A stretch of DNA of 64,000 nt, from the NCBI GenBank assembly GCA_963734025.1, contig CAVTFR010000002.1, forward strand, positions 1 through 64,000. The letters run 5' to 3'. The notes under the pieces were generated by a model, which ran no database searches, was not told the DNA's origin, and worked only from the letters and a program-made list of their open reading frames with translations. A program made the translations under genes and the position numbers. Positions within the stretch are counted from its first letter, which is position 1. Every line of letters starts with the position of its first letter. The stretch comes from JACVRW01 sp963734025 (GTDB lineage: Bacteria; Actinomycetota; Thermoleophilia; Solirubrobacterales; Thermoleophilaceae). This document shows positions 58,461-64,000 of this stretch, piece after piece.

Positions 58461-59016
58461 CTATGCGATCGCCGGCGCCGCGAACGTCGGCTTGTAGCCC
58501 ATCAGCCGGCCGAGCGACGCGCCCATCGCGAGCGCCGCGCGCTGCATCCAGGCGGGCACCTTCGGGAGGCGCACCGTGTCGAAGTGCGCACGCGCGATCA
58601 CCGCGAGCCGAAACGGGTTCGGCATGCCCTTCCGGTTCGTCTTGCCGGCCTCGGCGAGCGTGAACATCGTCCCGATCAGCGACTCGAACTCGAGCGCCGG
58701 ACTGACCTCGCAGAGGAACCGGGCCTCGGTCGTCGCCCGCGTTCCAGAAGCGGTGCGGCGTGCCGGGCTCCACCGTCACGGTCTCGCCGGACCCGGCCAC
58801 GATCTCCTCGCGGCCGGCCCTGAAGCCGACCTTGCCCTCGAGCACCTCGAAGCGCTCGGTCTGGTGAGGATGGACGTGCGCCGCGGCGACGGCGCCGTCC
58901 GGGCTGATGATCGTCTCGACGAGCACGTACTCGCCCCCGGTCTCACGCGAGGTCTTGTGGAAGATGAGAATCTCGCCGGTGACGGGGTTCTCGAGACGGT
59001 CTCCCTTGCGAATCAT
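58461..59016 (-). pseudogene. cupin-domain protein, one-base frameshift
   Basis: N-terminal frame (ATG 59016): MIRKGDRLENPVTGEILIFHK, then the cupin motif AAAHVHPHQTERFEVLEGKVGFRAG (His/His/Glu metal ligands) and EPGTPHRFWNAGDD (second motif, His). An extra base near 58728 shifts the frame. The remainder, EARFLCEVSPALEFESLIGTMFTLAEAG and RAALAMGASLGRLMGYKPTFAAPAIA, reads in the next frame to 58461. One base removed gives 184 residues, a complete cupin protein with a C-terminal extension. The function of the cupin is unknown. The hairpin lies just downstream. Confidence 0.82.
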
Positions 59017-59166
59017 TGGCTGTCCTTTCGTCCGGTTCCGACTTGCTTTGCCGATGCCTGGACAGCCTGGCTCGCGACGCCCGCGGCGTCGTCGTCTCGC
59101 GGAGTGATTCGCCGTCGCTCTGACGGATGATTCGGAGGCCCTCCTCGAGGAGGACGGGGTGCCGGC

Positions 59167-60192
59167 TCAGGCGCTGCTGGACCCTTCCCAGAGGTTGATC
59201 CCCGCCTCGACCGCATGCCGGTCGATCGCCTCGAGCTCGTCGGGGGAGAAGTCGAGGTTGCCGAGCGACGCGATGTTCTGCTCGAGCTGCTCGACGCTGC
59301 TCGCCCCGATCAGAGCGGACGTCACGCGCCGGTCGCGCAGCACCCACGCGATCGCCATCTGCGAGAGCTCCTGGCCGCGCGCCTGCGCCAGCTCGTTGAG
59401 GGCGCGGACATGGTCGAGCCGCTCCTCGGTCAGCATGTCGGTCGTGAGGGAGCCGCCCTCGGCGGCCCGCGAGTGCTCCGGCACGCCGTCGAGGTACTTC
59501 GTCGTCAGCATCCCCTGGGCCAGCGGCGAGAAGGCGATGCAGCCGACGCCCTCCTCCTCGAGCACGTCGAGCAGGTCCTCCTCGACCCAGCGGTTCAGCA
59601 TCGAGTAGGAGGGCTGGTGGATCAGGAGCGGCGTGCCGAGCTCACGCAGTATCGCTGCCGCCTCCTCGGTGCGCTCGCCGCTGTAGGAGGAGATCCCCAC
59701 GTACAGGGCCTTGCCCTGGCGCACCGCGCTGTCGAGGGCGCCCATCGTCTCCTCGAGCGGCGTTTCCGGGTCGAAGCGGTGCGAGTAGAAGATGTCGACG
59801 TAGTCGAGCCCCAATCGCCCGAGGCTCTGGTCCAGGCTCGCCAGCAGGTACTTGCGCGAGCCAAATTCTCCGTACGGGCCCGGCCACATGTCCCACCCTG
59901 CCTTGGTCGAGATGATCAGCTCGTCGCGGTAGGGGCGCAGGTCGCTCTCCATGATGCGCCCGAAGTTGCTCTCGGCCGATCCGTAGGGCGGGCCGTAGTT
60001 GTTGGCCAGGTCGAAGTGCGTGACGCCCAGGTCGAACGCCCGCAGGACCATGTCGCGGCTGTGGTCGAGCGGCCGGTCGTTGCCGAAGTTGTGCCAGAGG
60101 CCAAGCGAGAGCGGCGGCAGCTTCAGCCCCGAGCGGCCGCAGCGGCGGTACTCCATCGAGTCGTAGCGATCGGCGGCGGCGATGTGAGTCAT
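59167..60192 (-). CDS. gpr: aldo-keto reductase, YghZ-type
   Basis: 341 residues. MTHIAAADRYDSMEYRRCGRSGLKLPPLSLGLWHNFG, the catalytic tetrad region THFDLANNYGPPYGSAE (Asp, Tyr), ELIISTKAGWDMWPGPYGEFGSRKYLLASLDQSLGRLGLDYVDIFYSHR (Lys, His), and C-terminal SALIGASSVEQLEQNIASL with NADPH-site residues. The sequence is close to E. coli YghZ (L-glyceraldehyde-3-phosphate reductase) over its whole length. It reduces toxic or misrouted aldehydes with NADPH. The divergent ArsR gene is on the other side of an 84-bp promoter region. Confidence 0.94.
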   Translation of the reverse strand: MTHIAAADRYDSMEYRRCGRSGLKLPPLSLGLWHNFGNDRPLDHSRDMVLRAFDLGVTHFDLANNYGPPYGSAESNFGRIMESDLRPYRDELIISTKAGWDMWPGPYGEFGSRKYLLASLDQSLGRLGLDYVDIFYSHRFDPETPLEETMGALDSAVRQGKALYVGISSYSGERTEEAAAILRELGTPLLIHQPSYSMLNRWVEEDLLDVLEEEGVGCIAFSPLAQGMLTTKYLDGVPEHSRAAEGGSLTTDMLTEERLDHVRALNELAQARGQELSQMAIAWVLRDRRVTSALIGASSVEQLEQNIASLGNLDFSPDELEAIDRHAVEAGINLWEGSSSA

Positions 60193-60241
60193 GCCGGGAA
60201 CATAGGTGCTTCCGCGTTCTCGGCCTCAGCTCGCCCGGCGC

Positions 60242-60269
60242 TTGACATATTCCGATATCGGTATATATT
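60242..60269 (+). promoter_or_regulatory. consensus promoter with ArsR-type palindrome
   Basis: TTGACA (60242-60247), 16-base spacer, TATATT (60264-60269). The spacer and -10 overlap a palindrome ATAT-T-CCGATATCGG-T-ATAT (60247-60266) with one mismatched pair. This is a strong sigma-A promoter with the operator between -35 and -10. Transcription begins a few bases before the ATG at 60277, so the mRNA is nearly leaderless. Confidence 0.78.
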
Positions 60270-60276
60270 TCCCGGA

Positions 60277-60634
60277 ATGGCGCGAGCGGCGACCACGGCG
60301 GACGCGTTCAACGCGGTGGCGGAGCCCCGGCGGCGTCAGATCCTGGACGTCCTCGCCGCTGGTGAGCGCCCAGGTCGGCGACCTCGTCGAAGAGCTGAGA
60401 TTGCCTCAGCCCCAGGTCTCGAAGCACCTGCGGGTGCTTCGCGAGGTCGGGGCGGTCGAGGTGCGCGGCGACGGCCGCCGGCGCCTGTACCGCCTCAACG
60501 GGCCTGCTTTGAAACCGATCCACGATTGGGTCAAGGACTACGAGCGCTTCTGGGCCGAGCGCTTCGGCCGGCTCGATGCCGTGCTTGGTGAACTCAAGGA
60601 AAAGGAGCAAGCAGATGGCGGCGATGACGACTAG
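60277..60634 (+). pseudogene. ArsR-family regulator, one-base frameshift (pair 2)
   Basis: ATG 60277 (MARAATTADAFNAVAEPRRR) then QILDVLAAGERP. An extra base in CCCAGG near 60371 shifts the frame. The rest, VGDLVEELRLPQPQVSKHLRVLREVGAVEVRGDGRRRLYRLNGPALKPIHDW, continues in the next frame to 60634. Removing one base gives a 118-residue ArsR identical in layout to the intact ArsR at 54765 (GERPVGDLVE...). No metal cysteines. It controls its own promoter and the overlapping SRPBCC gene. If the frameshift is real, the ArsR is dead and the SRPBCC gene is deregulated. Confidence 0.85.
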
Positions 60635-61115
60635 CGGCACCGCGAAGGTGACGCTCCCCACCGACGAGCAGATCCTGATCACGCGCGAGTTCGACGCGCC
60701 CAGGCGGCTTGTCTACAAGGCCTGGACGACACCGGAGCTCGTGAAGCGTTGGTGGAGCGGCCAGCGCGGCGAGGTCACGTCGGCGGAGATCGACCTGCGC
60801 GTCGGCGGAGGCTGGCGCTACGTGATGACCGCGAGCGGCGGCTTCGAGGTCGCCTTCCACGGCGAGTTTCGCGAGATCGTCCCCGACGAGCGCCTCGTCA
60901 CGACCGAGGTCTACGAGGGCGCGGGGCCTCTGCCCGCGGCCGACGAGCCGATCAACACGATCACGTTCACCGAGGTGGACGGCCGCACGCGGCTGGAGGT
61001 CATGACGCAGTGCCCGAATCGGGAGCTTCGGGACATGATCATCGAATCCGGCATGGAAGGCGGGATGCAGGAGGCAATGGACCTGCTCGAGCAGGTCGCG
61101 GTCACGCTGCGCTGA
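60615..61115 (+). CDS. SRPBCC/AHSA1-like protein (pair 2)
   Basis: 166 residues from ATG 60615, with AAAGGAG upstream. ILITREFDAPRRLVYKAWTTPELVKRWWSGQRGEVTSAEIDLRVGGGWRYVM, GEFREIVPDERLVTTEVYEG and C-terminal EGGMQEAMDLLEQVAVTL are the AHSA1 signature. It starts inside the last codons of the ArsR gene (20 bases overlap). A large GC hairpin follows its stop. It probably binds a hydrophobic ligand, as for the first pair. Confidence 0.92.
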   Translation: MAAMTTSGTAKVTLPTDEQILITREFDAPRRLVYKAWTTPELVKRWWSGQRGEVTSAEIDLRVGGGWRYVMTASGGFEVAFHGEFREIVPDERLVTTEVYEGAGPLPAADEPINTITFTEVDGRTRLEVMTQCPNRELRDMIIESGMEGGMQEAMDLLEQVAVTLR

Positions 61116-61121
61116 CGCCTG

Positions 61122-61164
61122 CCGGCGGCGACCCGCCCCCAGGGCCGGGGGCGGGCCCCGCCGG
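61122..61164. terminator. bidirectional two-stem terminator
   Basis: Inner stem CCCGCCCCC / GGGGGCGGG (loop AGGGCC, 61132-61155), with outer stem CCGGCGG / CCGCCGG (61122-61164). It stands between the convergent SRPBCC (stop 61115) and BON (stop 61170) genes, so it can stop transcription from both sides. Confidence 0.75.
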
Positions 61165-61169
61165 TGGTG

Positions 61170-61688
61170 CTAGCGCTGCTCGGCGCGCTCGCGGACGTCG
61201 GCGGGATCGCTGACCGGGGATGGCTTCGGCTCGGAGCCGGGCGTATGCAGCAGGTTGTTGACGCCCTTGACGCCGGCAACCTTCTCCGTGGCTGCGCCGA
61301 GCGCCGTCACGTCCTCGGGACGCTCGACCTCGCCGCGCAGCTCCACCACGCCGTCGCGGGCGTTGACCACCACGGAGCCCTTCTGTGCGTCGCCACCGAG
61401 GACCTCGGACTCGACCTTGCGAGCCAGCGTGACGTCGTCGTACTCGCGCTCGGACTGCCGTATCGGAGCCGTCGCCTCGTGAGCGGCGCCCTTGGTCTTC
61501 CCCACCGCCTGCTGCGCGCCTCTTCCGACCGAGCCGGCCGCACCGCGAGCGGCCGACGCCGCCTTCTCACGACGGTTTCGGTTGCGTAGGAACGCAATCG
61601 CTCCACCGGCTGCGGCGAGCGCGACGCCCAGTCCGGCCAGGGGCCATGGATTGCTGATGCCGGTCTTCTTCTTCCGCTTGAGCCTCAT
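61170..61688 (-). CDS. BON-domain protein with TM anchor
   Basis: 172 residues. Basic N-terminus (MRLKRKKKTGISN), one TM helix (WPLAGLGVALAAAGGAIAFL, ~14-34), an Ala/Gly-rich linker, then a BON domain: DVTLARKVESEVLGGDAQKGSVVVNARDGVVELRGEVERPEDVTALGAATEKVAGVKGVNNLL (~80-150). BON domains bind phospholipid or other macromolecules at the envelope. The fold is of the OsmY/LysM-BON type, tied to envelope stress. Single gene, convergent with the SRPBCC gene. Confidence 0.88.
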   Translation of the reverse strand: MRLKRKKKTGISNPWPLAGLGVALAAAGGAIAFLRNRNRREKAASAARGAAGSVGRGAQQAVGKTKGAAHEATAPIRQSEREYDDVTLARKVESEVLGGDAQKGSVVVNARDGVVELRGEVERPEDVTALGAATEKVAGVKGVNNLLHTPGSEPKPSPVSDPADVRERAEQR

Positions 61689-61767
61689 CTGGATCGGCTA
61701 CCCGGGTGCCCGTGCCTGAACACGTCCGCCGCAGACAGGCCGCACTGCGCTGCGGCAGAATGCCCGC

Positions 61768-62388
61768 ATGGGCTTCTACGGCGAGCAGATCCTGCCCCGG
61801 TTCATCAACGTCGTCTGTGGGCTGAAGAGCGTCGAGCCCCAGCGCCGGAAGGTCTGCGCGGGACTCGAGGGCGAGGTCGTCGAGATCGGCTTCGGCTCGG
61901 GCCTGAACGTGCCCTTCTACCCGGCGGCCGTCACGCGGGTGGCGGCCGTCGAGCCGGCCGACCTCGGCTGGAAGCTCGCCGCCGAGCGCGTGAAGGCGGC
62001 GCGCGTCCCGGTCGAGCGCTCAGGCCTCGACGGTCAGTCACTGCCGTTCCCGGACGACAGCTTCGACTCGGCGCTCTCCACGTGGACGATGTGCACGATT
62101 CCGGACCTCCCCACCGCCCTGGCCGAGCTGCGGCGCGTCCTCAAGCCCGGCGGCACCCTCCGCTTCGTCGAGCACGGCCTGGCGCCCGACGAGAACGTGC
62201 GTCGCTGGCAGCACCGCCTCGACCCACTGGAGAAGCGGGTGTTCGGCGGCTGCCACCTGACGCGGCCGATCGTCGACATGGTCAGCGCGGCCGGCTTCAA
62301 CGTCACGGACGTCGACGTCTACTACGAGGACGGCACCCCGAAGTTCCTGGGAGCGAACTCGCTCGGCAACGCAGTGTCGCCCGCCTAG
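61768..62388 (+). CDS. class I SAM-dependent methyltransferase
   Basis: 206 residues. MGFYGEQILPRFINVVCGLKSVEPQRRKVCAGLEGEVVEIGFGSGLNVPFYP: the SAM loop is VVEIGFGSGLN (E-x-G-x-G-x-G). AVEPAD is motif I', SGLDGQSLPFPDDSFDSALSTWTMCTIPD is motif II/III and LKPGGTLRFVEHG motif IV. 'GLNVPFYP' and 'STWTMCTIPD' match the METTL7/UbiE-like methyltransferases on small thiols or quinones. Substrate unknown. Four-base overlap with the convergent DUF4234 gene. Confidence 0.92.
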   Translation: MGFYGEQILPRFINVVCGLKSVEPQRRKVCAGLEGEVVEIGFGSGLNVPFYPAAVTRVAAVEPADLGWKLAAERVKAARVPVERSGLDGQSLPFPDDSFDSALSTWTMCTIPDLPTALAELRRVLKPGGTLRFVEHGLAPDENVRRWQHRLDPLEKRVFGGCHLTRPIVDMVSAAGFNVTDVDVYYEDGTPKFLGANSLGNAVSPA

Positions 62389-62876
62389 ACCGGCTGCTCG
62401 GGCGACTCCGGCGCAGGCGCAGGCGCCGGCGCCTGAGCGGTCTCGATCGAGGGCGGCAGAACGGCCGAGGAACCAGCCTGGGCGCTCAGGACCTTGTTCA
62501 TCTCGAACTGGAGGACGATCGACCCGATCAGGCCCACTACGACCAGGAGCAGCCAGCCGATCCACGGCTCGAGCCCTTCGTCGGCCCCGACCAGCCGCGC
62601 CGCGTTGCGCTTGCGGACCCAGGTCTTGTACACGGAGACGAACGGCGGCACGATGATGAATACGCCGAGCGTCACGGCCAGCAGTGAGGTACCGGGGCTC
62701 GTGCCGCACTCCTCCGTGTCGTGGGCCTCACCTATGTCGGCCAGCTCCTTGTTGACCTTGTAGTACCAGACCCACCAGTAGATGCCGAGCGTGATGATGG
62801 AGAGGCCCAAGACCCCGAATGGGTTGCGGATCTTCCCCTGCTCATCCGTCCCCTGAATCTGTACGACTTCGGCCAT
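62385..62876 (-). CDS. DUF4234 membrane protein
   Basis: 163 residues. KIRNPFGVLGLSIITLGIYWWVWYYKVNKELADIG is the DUF4234 signature ('R.p..v..L..iTlGIY.ivWyy..n.E'). Two further TM helices (LLAVTLGVFIIVPPFVSVYKTWVR and WIGWLLLVVVGLIGSIVLQFEMNKV) follow, and the C-terminus is an Ala/Pro repeat tail (APAPAPAPESPEQPV). A membrane protein of unknown function found in many actinobacteria. Confidence 0.88.
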   Translation of the reverse strand: MAEVVQIQGTDEQGKIRNPFGVLGLSIITLGIYWWVWYYKVNKELADIGEAHDTEECGTSPGTSLLAVTLGVFIIVPPFVSVYKTWVRKRNAARLVGADEGLEPWIGWLLLVVVGLIGSIVLQFEMNKVLSAQAGSSAVLPPSIETAQAPAPAPAPESPEQPV

Positions 62877-62933
62877 GCGGCCCCCTTGCCTCGCGAGTAA
62901 CTGAGGTGACGCTACGGGACCGGCCTGTCTCGC

Positions 62934-62953
62934 GGCAAGTCGTGGGCCTTGCC
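62934..62953. repeat. inverted repeat in intergenic region
   Basis: GGCAAG and CTTGCC separated by eight bases, between the divergent DUF4234 and dimeric-barrel genes. A 6-bp dyad may be a regulator site; evidence is only the symmetry. Confidence 0.3.
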
Positions 62954-63005
62954 ACCGCGCGTGGCGGAGACTAGGTTCGATTCACACCACGAAGAGGGAG
63001 AGTCA

Positions 63006-63365
63006 ATGGCCGATGAAGCGTTGTTCCTTGGGTGGGGCGAGATCGTGCGCGGGCGCGAGACCAAGGCGGTCGAGGTCTTCAACGAGTCGGTTCAGTACTA
63101 CGGAGAGCTTCAGCAGGCCGGGAAGATCGAGAGCTTTGACGCATGGTTCCTGTCGCCGCACGGCGGTGACCTCGCCGGGTTCATCCTGCTGCACGGCGAG
63201 CGCGAGGCACTCGACGAGATCGAGCGGAGCCCGGAGTTCGAGCGCCTCCAGACGAGAGCCTCGCTCATCGCCGAGCGCACGGGCACGCTGCACGCCTACA
63301 CGGGCGAGGCGCTCGGACGGCTGATGGGCCAGTTCGAGGAGGCCGGTCGGGACCTGGGCGGCTAG
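63006..63365 (+). CDS. uncharacterised small dimeric-barrel-like protein
   Basis: 119 residues from ATG 63006 (MADEALFLGWGEIVRGRETKAVEVFNESV) with a GGGAG ribosome site. The sequence FNESVQYYGELQQAGKIESFDAWFLSPHGGDLAGFILLHGEREALDEIERSPEFERLQTRA has a ferredoxin-like barrel layout, similar to ABM-type or YciI-like dimers. No metal or cofactor motif. A conserved actinobacterial protein of unknown function. A 7-bp hairpin follows its stop. Confidence 0.72.
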   Translation: MADEALFLGWGEIVRGRETKAVEVFNESVQYYGELQQAGKIESFDAWFLSPHGGDLAGFILLHGEREALDEIERSPEFERLQTRASLIAERTGTLHAYTGEALGRLMGQFEEAGRDLGG

Positions 63366-63380
63366 CCCGCAGCCCGAGGA

Positions 63381-63398
63381 GCGGGCCAAGGGGCCCGC
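63381..63398. terminator. hairpin after 63365 stop
   Basis: GCGGGCC, loop AAGG, GGCCCGC: a perfect 7-bp stem 15 bases after the stop of the dimeric-barrel gene and 32 bases before the next ATG, so a terminator between the two genes is likely. Confidence 0.55.
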
Positions 63399-63430
63399 GC
63401 CCTCCGCCGAATCAGAGAAGATCGCTCGCG

Positions 63431-64000
63431 ATGTCCGCCACGCGGGATCTCGTGAGGGACGCGTTTCGCACGGAGGAACATGGGCTCGATTGGCGGGCGG
63501 GAATCGCGGGCGCGCTCGCCACGGTCGGGCCGCTCGCGATCGGCATCGGCTCCGGCGAGGCCGTGCTGGGCCTGATCGCCGCGATTGGCGGGCTGAATGT
63601 CTCGCTGTGCGTACCGGGGGCGGGACTGCGCTCACGGCTGTGGTGGGGCTCGCTCGCGGCCGTCAGCCAGGTGGGGGCGTTTGCGCTCGCCAGCCTCGTT
63701 CGAGACCACGACTGGGCCCTTGTCGTGGCGACGCTCGTCTGGGTGAGCGGCTGGGCCGTAGTTCGCGCCGCCGGGCGGCCGGGCGCCATCCTGGGCTTTG
63801 CGACCGCGGCGGTGTTCGTGATCCTGGGGGGCATCCCGGCGAGCCCCGAGCCCTTCGGCGAGCGGCTGCTCTGGTTCTCGCTCGGCACGATCGCGGGCGC
63901 CGTCCTGATGGTCGCCGCCCGTACGGGACCGGAGCCCTCGAAGCCGGTGGTGCGCGACTCGTTGAGGGCCGTGGGTGAGGCCCTCAACGGCCGCGACGCG
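63431..64000 (+). CDS. FUSC-like membrane transporter, N-terminal part
   Basis: Partial: 190 codons, open to the end of the window. MSATRDLVRDAFRTEEHGLDWRAGIAGALATVGPLAIGIGSGEAVLGLIAAIGGLNVSLCVPG, then four more hydrophobic helices (LWWGSLAAVSQVGAFALASLV, WALVVATLVWVSGWAVV, AILGFATAAVFVILGGIP, LLWFSLGTIAGAVLMVAA) and EPSKPVVRDSLRAVGEALNG. About six N-terminal TM helices followed by a soluble segment is the FUSC/aromatic acid exporter arrangement. The rest of the gene lies beyond the window. Confidence 0.75.
   Translation, partial: MSATRDLVRDAFRTEEHGLDWRAGIAGALATVGPLAIGIGSGEAVLGLIAAIGGLNVSLCVPGAGLRSRLWWGSLAAVSQVGAFALASLVRDHDWALVVATLVWVSGWAVVRAAGRPGAILGFATAAVFVILGGIPASPEPFGERLLWFSLGTIAGAVLMVAARTGPEPSKPVVRDSLRAVGEALNGRDA

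Overview
This 64 kb window is a G+C-rich (about 70 %), gene-dense bacterial chromosome segment with actinobacterial character: GTG and TTG starts are common, ATGA/GTGA stop-start overlaps are frequent, SHOCT/PspC proteins are present, and one-component regulators, SRPBCC proteins and acyl-CoA genes are abundant. The gene set resembles soil Thermoleophilia (Solirubrobacterales/Gaiellales type), but that placement is inference. I saw no rRNA, tRNA, CRISPR array, insertion sequence or phage gene. No gap between genes exceeds 300 bases. The largest are 7972-8235 (drug-efflux operator), 29208-29458 (helicase leader hairpin, desaturase start) and 13169-13397 (two palindromes).

Layout. 1-2257 is a minus-strand operon (two dimeric-barrel proteins, an isochorismatase-like hydrolase, and a DJ-1/PfpI protein cut by the window edge). 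It is followed by an MBL-fold hydrolase with a divergent LysR regulator. 4231-9804 holds an AarF/UbiB kinase, an MMPL exporter and a divergent DHA2 efflux pump with a palindromic operator. 9893-15951 is signalling: GAF-adenylate cyclase, PspC, a sigma factor, and a receiver/NarL regulator/histidine kinase set. 16118-21658 is a xylose module: xylA and a ROK repressor on the minus strand, xylB divergent, and between them a 25-bp site of the XylR operator type. NUDIX, nuclease and DUF5519 genes trail the xylA operon. 21643-34970 mixes an MFS pump, YpfJ-like peptidase, lipid genes (cyclopropane synthase, acyl desaturase), a DEAD-box helicase, a slipin/NfeD/RDD membrane operon, HdeD and a 3-hydroxyacyl-CoA dehydrogenase. 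35015-38284 encodes a 1089-residue protein joining a FAD amine-oxidase/desaturase-like half to an acetoacetate-decarboxylase-like half. 38286-45725 holds transporters (MFS, AzlCD), an ion-channel protein, an M20 peptidase, TetR, a TolB-like propeller and a MOSC protein. 45718-52899 is a branched-chain acyl-CoA (leucine-type) catabolic operon: two acyl-CoA dehydrogenases, both subunits of a biotin-dependent acyl-CoA carboxylase and a GNAT protein, under a divergent TetR regulator with a repeated operator. 52841-64000 has an XRE/MmyB regulator facing a cysteine-less CMD protein, two ArsR-SRPBCC pairs, an ECF sigma/anti-sigma pair, a flavodoxin-like reductase, an aldo-keto reductase, a BON protein, a methyltransferase and the start of a FUSC transporter.

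Quality note. Four genes (xylA, RDD, a cupin, an ArsR) are each broken by a net single extra base, and removing one base restores a full family-like protein in every case. The shared direction points to insertion errors in the sequence or assembly as much as to real pseudogenes. It also means that the apparent xylA-ROK fusion should not be taken at face value.
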